In this document: positions 1 through 7,990 of the stretch, piece by piece | Numbering within the stretch: the stretch's first letter is position 1 | How the letters are laid out: each line of letters starts with the position of its first letter | Origin: an uncultured Collinsella sp. | GTDB taxonomy: Bacteria > Actinomycetota > Coriobacteriia > Coriobacteriales > Coriobacteriaceae | Reading direction: 5' to 3' | DNA length: 25,363 bases | Assembly (NCBI GenBank): GCA_958370325.1 | Contig: CATXJW010000029.1 | Location: 1 to 25,363 of the forward strand | The notes under the pieces: generated by a model | Told to the model about the DNA's origin: nothing | Seen by the model: only the letters and a program-made list of their open reading frames with translations | The model's database searches: none | Made by a program: the position numbers and the translations under genes

Positions 1-59
1 CAAACGCCACCTACAACCTCAAAACCCCCAACGACCTGTTAACCCTAACAACCAAGTAA
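1..59 (+). CDS. Possible C-terminal end of an upstream gene (partial)
   Basis: One plus-strand frame is open from the window edge to a TAA at 57-59 and reads NATYNLKTPNDLLTLTTK, a protein-like tail. The start lies outside the window. The stretch is too short to assign a family, and an 18-codon open frame can arise by chance in DNA of this composition. No function is proposed. Confidence 0.25.
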   Translation, partial: NATYNLKTPNDLLTLTTK

Positions 60-83
60 CCCTCCCATCCCAAATTCGCAGTC

Positions 84-265
84 CTAACGCCACAAGGACG
101 ACGACATCGAGAAGGTCAACTTGGGAGGGACGAGGGCTTAGTTCCCCAATCTTTCCGCAGGGGGCAAAAAGCAACGTCTTATTTTTCCGACACTAACGCC
201 ACAAGGGCGATTGAGCAGGACGGTTTGGGCGGGTCCCGTACTTAGTTTCCAAAATCATTCCGCAG
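84..265 (+). repeat. Two diverged direct-repeat modules
   Basis: A 14-bp string CTAACGCCACAAGG occurs at 84-97 and again at 193-206. Each copy is followed by a second shared block: a CTTAGTT..CC..AAT..TTCCGCAG-like string at 137-160 and 241-265. The modules are therefore about 80 and 73 bp long and lie in the same orientation. No convincing gene is seen between positions 60 and 392. The second module runs into the large hairpin at 218-368. This looks like a tandemly placed intergenic repeat family; its function is unknown. Confidence 0.6.
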
Positions 266-368
266 CGCGAAGGCCCCCGTTGTCAACGCTTCGAAGAAGC
301 GAGACAACGGGGGCCTTCATGCGCGAGGACGTTTTGGAAACTAAGTACGGGACCCGCCCAAACCGTCC
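218..368. repeat. 151-bp nested hairpin (three stacked palindromes)
   Basis: Perfect 37-bp inverted arms lie at 218-254 and 332-368. Inside them is a second perfect 16-bp stem (269-284 with 303-318, GAAGGCCCCC-type), and inside that a third 6-bp stem (CGCTTC 287-292 with GAAGCG 296-301). There is no T-tract at either end, so it is not a classical intrinsic terminator, although it lies just downstream of the minus-strand aldolase and may act as a transcript end or 3' stabiliser. A non-autonomous mobile palindrome is the other reading. Confidence 0.85.
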
Positions 369-392
369 GGTGGGATCAGAGTACCCTTGTTG

Positions 393-1250
393 TTACTCTG
401 CTTTGCCCACAGAGTTGAGGTTGGTCATGCGGATCTTAACCAGCTCGGTGATCTCACGCATACCCTCCTTGGCCGGCTTCTTGGGATCGAAGCAGGCAGG
501 GTTCTCGGCCATGTAGGCCATGAAGCCCTTGGTGTAGGCCTGACGCAGCTCGGTGGCGTAGTTGACCTTGCAGATGCCGTTCTTCACAGCCTCGGCAACC
601 TGCTCATCGGGCACACCGGAGGTGCCGTGCAGAACCAGCGGCACGTCGACGGCGTCGCGGATGGCCTTGACCACGGACTGCTCGATGTGCGGATCGCTCG
701 TGTACACACCGTGGCTGGTGCCAACGCCAATAGCGAGAGAGGTGCAGCCGGTGCGCTCGACGAACTCCTTGGCCTCGGCCGGATCGGTGTAGGGGCTCTC
801 GCCCTCAACCGCGGGACCGTCGTCCTCCTTGCCGCCAACCTTACCAAGCTCAGCCTCGACGGGCACGCCCATGGCGCGGCCAGCATCGGCGACGGACTTG
901 GTCAGGGCGATGTTGTCCTCGAAGGACTCGTGCGAACCGTCGATCATGACAGAGGTGTAGCCAGTGCGGAAAGCCTGCATGCAGCGGTCATAGCCATCGC
1001 CGTGATCGAGGTGCAGAGCGACGGGCACGGAAGCGCGCTCGGCGGCAGCCTTGACCATGCCGTAGAAGTAGTCCAGACCAGCGGTCTTGATGGTGCCCGG
1101 GGTGGTCTGCATGATGACGGGGGACTTGGTCTCCTCGGCAGCGGCCAGAACGGCCATAACAAACTCGAGGTTCTCGACGTTGAACGCGCCGACGGCGTAG
1201 TGGCCGGCCTGAGCGTCCTTGAGCATCTTTTCGGTGGTAACAAGTGCCAT
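393..1250 (-). CDS. gatY: Class II ketose-bisphosphate aldolase, probably tagatose-1,6-bisphosphate aldolase
   Basis: A 285-residue zinc-dependent aldolase that would split tagatose-1,6-bisphosphate (or fructose-1,6-bisphosphate) into dihydroxyacetone phosphate and glyceraldehyde 3-phosphate in the cytoplasm. Length and residue numbering match the GatY/KbaY family closely: catalytic Asp82 and zinc ligand His83 (in HLDHGD), His180 (in GTSHGVY) and His208 (in LVLHGTSG), plus the SVMIDGSH segment. The frame is open up to 1400, but the ATG at 1248-1250 (MALVTTEKML) is chosen because the family starts there and an AGGAG lies 10 nt upstream. It stands alone on the minus strand, divergent from a DeoR regulator. 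With LacA, LacB and LacC elsewhere in the window it supplies the missing last step of the tagatose-6-phosphate pathway, normally done by class I LacD. A housekeeping fructose-bisphosphate role cannot be excluded. Confidence 0.87.
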   Translation of the reverse strand: MALVTTEKMLKDAQAGHYAVGAFNVENLEFVMAVLAAAEETKSPVIMQTTPGTIKTAGLDYFYGMVKAAAERASVPVALHLDHGDGYDRCMQAFRTGYTSVMIDGSHESFEDNIALTKSVADAGRAMGVPVEAELGKVGGKEDDGPAVEGESPYTDPAEAKEFVERTGCTSLAIGVGTSHGVYTSDPHIEQSVVKAIRDAVDVPLVLHGTSGVPDEQVAEAVKNGICKVNYATELRQAYTKGFMAYMAENPACFDPKKPAKEGMREITELVKIRMTNLNSVGKAE

Positions 1251-1440
1251 GAGCGTTTGCTCCTCTCCCTCGCCCGCATCTGGACATCGGGCGTAGTTGT
1301 TCACAAGGCGTTTTACCTTGCGTTTTGCTGCGCTCATTGTATGAAATTCAGCGGCTTTGCATGTGCGAGATATTGTCATCGCGCGAGGTCCAACCTTCAT
1401 TTTTGAAAAGCAAACGGAAGGGGTCGAACCCGAGCGCGCA

Positions 1441-1547
1441 TGTTCGAAATTGAGTTTTGAGCCTTGATCATCTTTCTTTTATAGAAAAAGTAAGTAATCG
1501 AAAGGAGTTTTCTTACTTATAAAGAAAATGAACGAAAATAGACTCAA
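1441..1547. promoter_or_regulatory. Divergent aldolase/DeoR control region with inverted repeats
   Basis: The 335-bp gap between the aldolase and DeoR starts becomes AT-rich here. AAGTAAG (1488-1494) is mirrored by CTTACTT (1512-1518), and the sequences beyond, TATAAAAGAAAGATGA on the minus strand and ATAAAGAAAATGA on the plus strand, are also nearly mirror images. TTGAGT (1450-1455) and ACTCAA (1542-1547) form an outer pair. A TGTTCGAAAT at 1441-1450 resembles the TGTTC-type sites seen at lacA and lacF. Such symmetry between divergent promoters fits an operator for the neighbouring DeoR protein; the assignment is inferred. Confidence 0.5.
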
Positions 1548-1585
1548 CACAATTCCTGCAAATTTCAGACGATGATGGAGCAGAT

Positions 1586-2389
1586 ATGGCCCACGCAACA
1601 ACCCGAGCTTTCGCCGACGAGCGTCGTTCCGCCATCATGGAGATGCTCGATCATAATGCCTCGGTGCAGGTAGCAGAAATCGCCCAGACCTTTGGCGTGT
1701 CCTCCGTCACCGCCCGCGCCGACCTGGACGCGCTCGCCGAAGCAGGCAAGCTGCGCCGCACGCATGGCGGTGCCGTATCGCTCCACAAACGCCTGACCGT
1801 TTCCACGCAGGATCGCCGCATCAATGTCAACGTCGCCGCCAAGCAGGCCATCGCGCAAAGCGCCATCGAGCTCGTCAATGACGGTGACACCTTGCTTGTC
1901 GACTCGGGCACCACCGCGCTCGAATTTGTCCGCCTGCTCGACCAGCGCGACGGCATCACCGTCATCACGGCCGACATTACCATCGCCGATTACATCGACG
2001 AGAGCATGCCCTCAGTCGATGTCGTCATGCTGGGCGGGGCACTGCGCAAAGGTCATCGCTATCTGTACGGCCCACTTACCATGCAGGCGCTCCAAATGGT
2101 CCACGCCGACCTTGCCATCATGTGCCCCGGCGCTTTTGTTCCCGGCTGCGGCTTTACGACCGACTTTCCGCAGATGGCCGAGACCAAAGCGGCTATGGTC
2201 GGCGCCGCCCGTCAAAGTGTCGCCCTCATGGACGCCAGTAAGGTCAACGGACGTGGCATGTACCGCTTTGCCGAGCTGACCGACGTCAGCGCCATCGTGA
2301 TGGACCGTGACCCCGATACCGCCGTCGCCACCTCAATCGCCGAGATCGTCGACGACGCCCGCCCAAATCTCATCATCGCCAGCGCGTAA
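1586..2389 (+). CDS. DeoR-family transcriptional regulator (sugar-phosphate responsive)
   Basis: A 267-residue DeoR/GlpR-type regulator. Residues about 10-65 form the winged helix-turn-helix (VAEIAQTFGVSSVTARADL, ending in the RRTHGGAV signature). The rest is the phosphosugar-sensing domain with the expected VDSGTTALEFV loop, the VVMLGGALR strand and a terminal MDASKV segment. The recognition helix reads SVTARADL rather than the usual MTIRRDL, as in some AgaR/GatR-like members. ATG at 1586 has GGAG five bases upstream. The gene is divergent from the class II aldolase and ends at a strong hairpin, so it is probably the local repressor of the aldolase, relieved by a tagatose- or galactose-derived phosphosugar. 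The ligand is inferred only. Confidence 0.88.
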   Translation: MAHATTRAFADERRSAIMEMLDHNASVQVAEIAQTFGVSSVTARADLDALAEAGKLRRTHGGAVSLHKRLTVSTQDRRINVNVAAKQAIAQSAIELVNDGDTLLVDSGTTALEFVRLLDQRDGITVITADITIADYIDESMPSVDVVMLGGALRKGHRYLYGPLTMQALQMVHADLAIMCPGAFVPGCGFTTDFPQMAETKAAMVGAARQSVALMDASKVNGRGMYRFAELTDVSAIVMDRDPDTAVATSIAEIVDDARPNLIIASA

Positions 2390-2393
2390 ACAA

Positions 2394-2432
2394 AAACCAC
2401 CACAAAGGGGCCTGTCCCCTTTGTGGTGGTTT
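2394..2432. terminator. Bidirectional intrinsic terminator
   Basis: Perfect 17-bp stem, 2394-2410 with 2416-2432, loop CCTGT. The arms begin and end in A/T runs, so it can end both the plus-strand DeoR gene (stop at 2389) and the minus-strand flavodiiron gene (stop at 2456). Confidence 0.85.
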
Positions 2433-2455
2433 GAGCGTCAAACGTGAAAGTATCG

Positions 2456-3616
2456 CTACTTGGAAAGCTCGTCGGCGAGAGCCTCGATCTGAGCGCGCGA
2501 GGCGTCGTTGAGCGAACCCAGCACGGTCACCTTGTTCTGCGTCAGGGTGATGTCCTTCATGCCCTCGAGCTCCTTGGTCATAACCTTAGCGGCGGCAGGT
2601 GCCCAAGAGCCGGCCTCAACGAGAGCCACGGTACGGTTCTGGTAGGCATGCTCGGCGAGCGTATGGATAAAGGTGCTCATGAACGGGAAGATCTCGCCCT
2701 GATAGGTGATGGAAGCGAGTACCAGACGGTCATAGCGGAACGCGTCCTCAACGGCCTCGGCCATGTCGTCGCGAGCCAAGTCAAAGACGGAGACCTTCTG
2801 GCCGCGGGCCTCGAGCGCAGAGGCGAGCTCCTCAACGGCAGCCTTCAGGTGGCCGTAGACGCTCGCGTAGGCAATGGTGATGCCCTCGTCCTCGGGCTGA
2901 TAGCTCGACCAGGTGTTGTAGGTGTCGAGGTAGTAGCCCAGGTTCTCGGTCAGCACGGGGCCATGGAGCGGGCAGATAACCTGGATGTCCAGATCGGCGG
3001 CCTTCTTGAGGACGGCCTGCACGAACTTGCCGAACTTACCGACGATGCCAAAGTAGTAGCGGCGAGCCTCGCAGGCCCAACCTTCCGGATCCTCGATGTC
3101 GTTGGCGCCAAACTTGCCAAAGCCATCGGCACTAAAGAGCACCTTGTCGGTGGCCTCGTAAGAGAACAGCACCTCGGGCCAGTGCACGTTGGGGGCGCCG
3201 ACAAACGTCAGGCTGTGGCCGCCCAGGTCGAGCACGTCGCCCTCTTTGACGACCATCTTGCGCTCGGGATAATCGGTGCCAAAGTAGTTGACCATCATGC
3301 GGAAGGCGCCCATGCTGGCCACAATCTGCGCCTGGGAATAGCGCTCCATAAAGGCGGCGATGCCAGCGGAGTGATCGGGCTCCATATGGTGAACGACCAG
3401 GTAATCGGGCGTGCGACCGTCGAGCACGGCTTCGATGTTACCGAGCCACTCGTCGACAAAACCGCCGTCGACTGAATCGGCGACAGCAATCTTTTCGCCC
3501 AAGATAACGTAGCTGTTGTATGCCATACCGTTCTCGGACACATCGTACTGGCCCTCGAACAGGTCAATGTCGTGATCGTCGACGCCAACGTAGCGGATAT
3601 CCTTGGTGATCTCCAT
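2456..3616 (-). CDS. fprA: Flavodiiron protein (A-type flavoprotein, O2/NO reductase)
   Basis: A 386-residue two-domain protein: a metallo-beta-lactamase-like diiron domain (about 1-245) followed by a flavodoxin-like FMN domain (about 247-386, starting YASVYGH). All diiron ligands can be read: His77, Glu79, Asp81 and His82 in HMEPDH, His145 in NVHWPE, Asp164 in SADGFG and His218 in PLHGP. There is no rubredoxin extension, so electrons would come from a separate rubredoxin or flavin reductase. Family members reduce O2 to water and/or NO to N2O in anaerobes. The frame opens at 3658, but ATG 3614-3616 (MEITKDIRY) has AGGAGG nine bases upstream and fits family N-termini. It lies 129 bp downstream of a LacI gene on the same strand; no direct role in sugar use is evident. 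Confidence 0.93.
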   Translation of the reverse strand: MEITKDIRYVGVDDHDIDLFEGQYDVSENGMAYNSYVILGEKIAVADSVDGGFVDEWLGNIEAVLDGRTPDYLVVHHMEPDHSAGIAAFMERYSQAQIVASMGAFRMMVNYFGTDYPERKMVVKEGDVLDLGGHSLTFVGAPNVHWPEVLFSYEATDKVLFSADGFGKFGANDIEDPEGWACEARRYYFGIVGKFGKFVQAVLKKAADLDIQVICPLHGPVLTENLGYYLDTYNTWSSYQPEDEGITIAYASVYGHLKAAVEELASALEARGQKVSVFDLARDDMAEAVEDAFRYDRLVLASITYQGEIFPFMSTFIHTLAEHAYQNRTVALVEAGSWAPAAAKVMTKELEGMKDITLTQNKVTVLGSLNDASRAQIEALADELSK

Positions 3617-3745
3617 CAGGCAAAGCCTCCTAGATAGACAAAAGAGCCCGTCTATCATAGCACTCGGCTACATCCCAACAGCCATCTACCGACATCCTTA
3701 CCGATTGTTATTGATGTTCAACATATCACCGTTGACCTGCGGAAA

Positions 3746-4777
3746 CTATGCGTGCGGTGCCGCCGTACTATGTCGAACGATGAGTTGGCCGGGAATACGA
3801 ATGGCAACGGTTTTGCCCACCGTACCCGCCTCGGGAACCGCATGCTCAAACACCTCGCGTCCGCGCTGATGTAGATCGAATCGCACGGTCGTGAGCTCGT
3901 TATGTGCTACAAAGTCGTCGAGCGAGTCATCGACACCCACCACGCTCACGTCCTCGGGCACGCGCAATCCGCTATCGCGCAGCGCTGCAATGGCGCCATT
4001 TGCCATCTGGTCGTTTGCCGCGTAAATCGCCGTCATGGTGCGGTCGTGCTCGGCCAGATATCTGCCGGCCTCGTAACCGCTGTTGGCAGACCAATCGCCC
4101 TCGAGCGGCGTCTGCGGCTTAATGTGCCTACGCTCGAGCGCGTCCTGCCAACCGGCGCGACGAAATTGCTCGTCGACCGAGAACGACGGGCCACCAATAT
4201 AGCGAATCTGCTCGTGTCCCAGCTCAAACAGGTGATCCATAAGCAATAGCGAGCAGCCGTAATGATCGGAGTCAACTGTAGTCACGCGCGGATGCGCGTA
4301 CATGGTAACGATGACCGTGCCAATGCCCGGCAGTGGATCAAACGTCTCAAAATCGGGCGCCATGCGACTCATGCCGACGATGATGCCGTCCACCGGCAAT
4401 GCGGCCATACGACGCGTGGCCTCGGCAAGCGAAAACTCCTCGGTCTTGGACATCTCAACCAGCGTGATGGCGCAATTATGCTCACGAGCAGCACTGGCGA
4501 TGCCGTCGATCATTGAGAGGTTGCCAAACTTGGTGACATCGTTGATGCACAGGCCGACCGAATGGTAACGGCCGTCGCGCAGCGAGCGACCGGCATAACT
4601 CGGACGAAAGCCGAGCTCTTGCATCGCGGCCTGCACGCGCTGGCGCGTCTGCTCGTTAACGTTGGGTAAGCCGTTGGCGACGCGCGAAACCGTCTGCTGC
4701 GAAACGCCAGCAGCACGGGCGACGTCAGCCATGGAGACCGGACGCGTACCTGTATCGTTGGACGGGCGTCTTGCCAC
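3746..4777 (-). CDS. LacI-family regulator 1 (divergent from galKT)
   Basis: A 343-residue LacI/GalR protein. Residues about 15-62 carry the helix-turn-helix (MADVARAAGVSQQTVSRV) and the hinge helix (YAGRSL); the remainder is the periplasmic-binding-like sensor, with VPEDVSVVGVDD near its end. The start is taken as GTG at 4775-4777, with an AAGGTGA just upstream; the internal ATG at residue 16 would cut into the DNA-binding domain. Recognition-helix positions 1 and 2 are Gln-Gln, unlike the two paralogues in this window. It is divergent from galK, and three copies of GTTAACGTACTC lie in the gap, so it most likely represses galK-galT and itself. The inducer is presumably galactose or a derivative (inferred). 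Confidence 0.9.
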   Translation of the reverse strand: MARRPSNDTGTRPVSMADVARAAGVSQQTVSRVANGLPNVNEQTRQRVQAAMQELGFRPSYAGRSLRDGRYHSVGLCINDVTKFGNLSMIDGIASAAREHNCAITLVEMSKTEEFSLAEATRRMAALPVDGIIVGMSRMAPDFETFDPLPGIGTVIVTMYAHPRVTTVDSDHYGCSLLLMDHLFELGHEQIRYIGGPSFSVDEQFRRAGWQDALERRHIKPQTPLEGDWSANSGYEAGRYLAEHDRTMTAIYAANDQMANGAIAALRDSGLRVPEDVSVVGVDDSLDDFVAHNELTTVRFDLHQRGREVFEHAVPEAGTVGKTVAIRIPGQLIVRHSTAAPHA

Positions 4778-4870
4778 TGGATCACCTTCACCCTTGCGAG
4801 ATCTGAATAGCGTGAATGCCGGCCCGGGCAGAAATACACCCCGCGCCGAGGCCCGCTATCGTCGGACGCA

Positions 4871-4883
4871 TGTTAACGTACTC
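4871..4883 (+). promoter_or_regulatory. LacI-1 operator copy 1
   Basis: TGTTAACGTACTC, the first of three copies of the same 12-13-mer between lacI-1 and galK. It lies 94 bp upstream of the lacI-1 start and so may serve autoregulation. Confidence 0.65.
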
Positions 4884-4931
4884 TACTTTTTCTATCTGCA
4901 TCTCTTCTGCTTTATAAGTCCATACGGCAGT

Positions 4932-4961
4932 ACCGTTCGCGGCTGTATTTCTACCGATTAC
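4932..4961 (+). promoter_or_regulatory. 21-bp-spaced direct repeat (shared motif) upstream of galK
   Basis: ACCGTTCGC at 4932-4940 and ACCGATTAC at 4953-4961 start exactly 21 bp apart. The same arrangement of ACCGTTCAC-like 9-mers occurs upstream of lacA, lacF, lacE1 and lacE2. This is the most degenerate copy. It lies 28 bp before the next LacI-1 operator. Confidence 0.5.
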
Positions 4962-4989
4962 CAGATTCTCAAAAAGTAACAAGCGATGT

Positions 4990-5007
4990 GTTATGAGTAC
5001 GTTAACA
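4990..5007 (-). promoter_or_regulatory. LacI-1 operator copy 2
   Basis: GTTATGAGTACGTTAACA is the exact reverse complement of the 18-bp site at 5058-5075, giving a convergent operator pair 68 bp apart between the probable galK promoter and the galK start. Confidence 0.75.
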
Positions 5008-5057
5008 TATCCCGTAACGTGCGGTATCGTGAACACTTGGTTCATGCCGCTTCAAGT

Positions 5058-5075
5058 TGTTAACGTACTCATAAC
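5058..5075 (+). promoter_or_regulatory. LacI-1 operator copy 3
   Basis: TGTTAACGTACTCATAAC matches copy 2 perfectly over 18 bp in the opposite orientation. It ends 40 bp before the galK ATG, a position typical of a repressor roadblock or DNA looping partner. Confidence 0.75.
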
Positions 5076-5115
5076 GACGCAAAACTTACCCGTGCGCGCC
5101 AAGGAAAGGACCCCC

Positions 5116-6321
5116 ATGACCACCCCCGACGAAAAGACATTCGCCACACTCACCAAGCTGTTTGAGGAGGAGTTTGGCCCCATCGGCGACCGCCAGGTGC
5201 TCTACGTGCACGCGCCCGGCCGTTCCGAGATCAGCGGCAACCACACCGACCACGAGGGTGGCCACGTTATCGCCGGCTCGCTCGATGTCGCCGTTGACGG
5301 CATCGCCGTGGCAACCGACTCCAACAAGATTCGCGTCGCCGACGAGGGCTATCCTACGTTTGAGATCACGCTCGACACGCTAGACATTCAGGAGTCCGAG
5401 AAGGGCACGTCCGCAAGCCTCGTGCGTGGTATGGCCCACGAGGTCGCAGCGCTTGGTGTTGAGCCCCAAGGCTTCGACTTCGCCTTCACCTGCTCCGTTC
5501 CCTCGGGCGGCGGCCTTTCCAGCTCCGCTGCCGTCGAGGCCGCATACGGCCGCGCCATGGAGACGCTCTGGGGCGCGCGTGCCATTGAGCCCGTCGCGCT
5601 TGCGCAGATGAGCCAGCGCACCGAGAACAACTATTACGGCAAGCCCTGCGGTCTGATGGACCAGGCCGCCGTGTGCCTGGGAGGCCTCGCCTACATGGAC
5701 TTTGAGGACCAGGCTCAGCCTAAGACCCAGAAGCTCGAGCTCAACTTTGAGGATCATGGCTATGCGCTCGTGCTCGTTAAGGTCGGCGCCGACCACGTGG
5801 CCGCCACCGACGACTACGCCGCCGTTCCGCGCGAAATGCAGGACGTCGCCGCCGAGTTTGGCAAGGCGCGCCTGTGTGAGGTCGACGTTGCCGACTTTGA
5901 CGCCAAGCTCCCCGAGCTGCGCGCCAAGCTGGGCGACCGCGCCTGCCTGCGCGCCGTTCACTACTGGTACGAGAACGGCCTGGTCGACAAGCGCTGGGCA
6001 GCCCTGAACGCCGGCGACATTGACCAGTTCCTGGTCCTGACGCGCGAGTCCGGCGCCAGCTCCGCCATGTACCTGCAGAATGTTGTTGCCAAACTGGGTG
6101 CCGAGCAGCCTTCCATGTACGCGCTTGCTCTTGCCGAGCATGTGCTCGACGGCCGTGGCGCCGTCCGCATCCACGGCGGCGGCTTTGGCGGTACCATCCA
6201 GGCCTTCGTGCCGCTCGATCTGGTCGACACCTTCATTGCCAAGATGAACGGCTGGCTGGGCGAGGGCTCTGCCCGCCACTACGCGATTTCTGACAAGGGG
6301 GCTTACGCGGCATGGCTGTAA
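5116..6321 (+). CDS. galK: Galactokinase
   Basis: A 401-residue GHMP-family sugar kinase that phosphorylates galactose to galactose 1-phosphate with ATP, the first committed Leloir step. Visible motifs: the N-terminal galactokinase signature in the variant form GRSEISGNHTDHEGG (about 35-49), the ATP-binding VPSGGGLSSSAA (about 129-140), the GKPCGLMDQ segment with the catalytic-base Asp, and the C-terminal IHGGGFGGT. The frame is open from 4993, but that start lies inside a LacI operator; ATG 5116 has AAGGAAAGGA immediately upstream and gives the normal length. The stop overlaps the galT start by 10 nt, indicating translational coupling in a galK-galT operon. Confidence 0.96.
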   Translation: MTTPDEKTFATLTKLFEEEFGPIGDRQVLYVHAPGRSEISGNHTDHEGGHVIAGSLDVAVDGIAVATDSNKIRVADEGYPTFEITLDTLDIQESEKGTSASLVRGMAHEVAALGVEPQGFDFAFTCSVPSGGGLSSSAAVEAAYGRAMETLWGARAIEPVALAQMSQRTENNYYGKPCGLMDQAAVCLGGLAYMDFEDQAQPKTQKLELNFEDHGYALVLVKVGADHVAATDDYAAVPREMQDVAAEFGKARLCEVDVADFDAKLPELRAKLGDRACLRAVHYWYENGLVDKRWAALNAGDIDQFLVLTRESGASSAMYLQNVVAKLGAEQPSMYALALAEHVLDGRGAVRIHGGGFGGTIQAFVPLDLVDTFIAKMNGWLGEGSARHYAISDKGAYAAWL

Positions 6322-7940
6322 TGACCGACGTGCGCGAAGCCGCGCAGAACCTGATCGAGTACGCTATCCACCGATCGATGATCGGCCAGGACGATCGCAT
6401 CTGGGCATACAACACCATTCTCGAGTGCATCGGTGCTACGGGCCCGGCGCTCGACATGGCCTGGGCACTCCAGGTTGAGAAACTCTCGCTCTTACACCCC
6501 GATACACTCCCCGACTTTGACCTTGAAGGCACGCTTGCCGCGCTTTCCGAGGCCGCCGTTGCCAACGGTGCTGTCGAGGACACGGCGTCGGGCCGCGATC
6601 GCATCGCCATGCGCATCATGGGCGCGCTCATGCCGAGGCCTTCTGTGGTGATTGACGAGTTCACCGGCCGCATGGGTGTCAACGAGCCCCGGGCCGCGAC
6701 CGACTGGTTCTACGGCCTGTGCTGCGACGCCGGCTACGTGCGCCGCGCCGCTATCGCGCGCAACATCAAATGGAGCACTTCCACCAACTGGGGTGACTTG
6801 GAGATCACCATCAACCTGTCCAAGCCCGAAAAGGACCCGCGTGATATCGCTGCCGCCGGTGCCGCAAAGAACACGGGCGAGAAGTATCCCGCCTGCCAGC
6901 TCTGCATCGAAAACGAGGGGTATCCCGGACGCTCCGCCGCAGCCGACGGCGGCGCCCACCCCGCCCGTCAGAATCTGCGTATTATCCCCATCCAGCTCGA
7001 CGGCGAGCGCTGGGGCTTCCAGTACAGCCCGTACGCGTACTTTAACGAGCACTGCATTGCCATGAGCTCCGAGCATCGCCCGATGCACGTCGACCGCAAG
7101 GGTCTGACCCGTCTGCTCGACTTTGTCGACCTGTTCCCGCATTACTTCATCGGCTCTAACGCCGACCTGCCCATCGTGGGCGGCTCGATTCTGTCGCACG
7201 ACCACTTCCAGGGCGGCGCGCACGAGTTCCCCATGATGCATGCCGCCGAGGTCTCGCAGTTTAGCGTGCCTGGATTTGACCAGGTCAGCGGCACCGTGCT
7301 GCAGTGGCCGCTCTCGGTGCTGCGCCTGCGCTCGCATGACCGCGCTCAGTTGCTCGACGCTGCCGAGAAGATTATCCTCGCCTGGCGCGAGTGGACCGAT
7401 GAGTCTGTGGACGTCATCGCGCACACAGCGGATGGCGTGGCCCACAACACCGTGACGCCCGTCATCCGCCGCGTCGACTCCCGCGGCAATGCCGGTGGCG
7501 AAATCTACGAGGCCTACCTGGCGCTTCGCTGCAACATCACGACCGACGAGCACCCGCTGGGCGTGTTCCACCCGCATGCCGAGTACCACCATATTAAGAA
7601 GGAGAACATCGGCCTGATCGAGGTCATGGGCCTGGCCATTTTGCCGCCGCGCCTGGTTCCCGAGCTCGGCGCTGTCCGCGAGCACCTGCTGGCGGCCAAG
7701 GTCGATGCCAGCTACGACCTTGCCAGCGCGCTCGAGGGCGACGACCTTTGCCGCAGCCATGCCGCGTGGGCCGAGGATGTCTATGCCCGCCGCGCCGACG
7801 AGCTTACGGCGGACAACGCCATCGATATCCTGCACGAGGAGGTCGGCGTGGTGTTCGGCCACGTGCTCGACAACGCCGGCGTCTTTAAGTGGGACGAAGC
7901 CGGCCGTGCCGCCCGGCAGCGCTTCATCGACTCGCTGTAG
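6312..7940 (+). CDS. galT: UDP-glucose--hexose-1-phosphate uridylyltransferase, type II
   Basis: A 542-residue GalT of the long Firmicutes-type (class II) family, which exchanges UMP between UDP-glucose and galactose 1-phosphate. The active-site motif SILSHDHFQGG is present with His296 and His298; other family segments include MGVNEPRAATDWFYGLCCDAGYV and GVFHPHAEYHHIKKENIGLIEVMG. ATG 6312 is preferred because an AAGGGGG lies ten bases upstream; a second ATG at 6321 (giving MTDVREA) overlaps the galK stop as TAATG and is possible. It is the last gene of the operon and is followed by a strong terminator. No UDP-galactose 4-epimerase is found in this window, so the Leloir route needs galE from elsewhere. 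Confidence 0.95.
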   Translation: MAVMTDVREAAQNLIEYAIHRSMIGQDDRIWAYNTILECIGATGPALDMAWALQVEKLSLLHPDTLPDFDLEGTLAALSEAAVANGAVEDTASGRDRIAMRIMGALMPRPSVVIDEFTGRMGVNEPRAATDWFYGLCCDAGYVRRAAIARNIKWSTSTNWGDLEITINLSKPEKDPRDIAAAGAAKNTGEKYPACQLCIENEGYPGRSAAADGGAHPARQNLRIIPIQLDGERWGFQYSPYAYFNEHCIAMSSEHRPMHVDRKGLTRLLDFVDLFPHYFIGSNADLPIVGGSILSHDHFQGGAHEFPMMHAAEVSQFSVPGFDQVSGTVLQWPLSVLRLRSHDRAQLLDAAEKIILAWREWTDESVDVIAHTADGVAHNTVTPVIRRVDSRGNAGGEIYEAYLALRCNITTDEHPLGVFHPHAEYHHIKKENIGLIEVMGLAILPPRLVPELGAVREHLLAAKVDASYDLASALEGDDLCRSHAAWAEDVYARRADELTADNAIDILHEEVGVVFGHVLDNAGVFKWDEAGRAARQRFIDSL

Positions 7941-7990
7941 CATACGAGTTCGAGCCTCATCAGCGGCCACGACACAACTGCCCACACGAC

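Noticed and set aside
218..368. CRISPR-like or rRNA-like structure at the left edge
   Set aside because: There is one nested palindrome and two diverged direct modules, no regular spacers, and no conserved RNA motif.
1251..1400. N-terminal extension of the aldolase to 1400
   Set aside because: The added 50 residues are not family-like, and MALVTTEKML at 1250 has a good ribosome site and restores GatY numbering.
387..1406. 339-codon plus-strand frame opposite the aldolase
   Set aside because: Shadow frame; the minus strand has all aldolase catalytic and zinc residues.
3688..3736. ACCGAC, ACCGATTGT and ACCGTTGAC between FDP and lacI-1 as another shared array
   Set aside because: The units are 12 and 28 bp apart, not 21, and only loosely resemble ACCGTTCAC.
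4993..5115. Longer galK start at 4993
   Set aside because: It lies within a LacI operator, has no ribosome site and would add 41 residues not seen in galactokinases; ATG 5116 is well supported.
6492..7985. 497-codon minus-strand frame opposite galT
   Set aside because: Shadow frame; the plus strand carries the galT active-site motif and the operon context.
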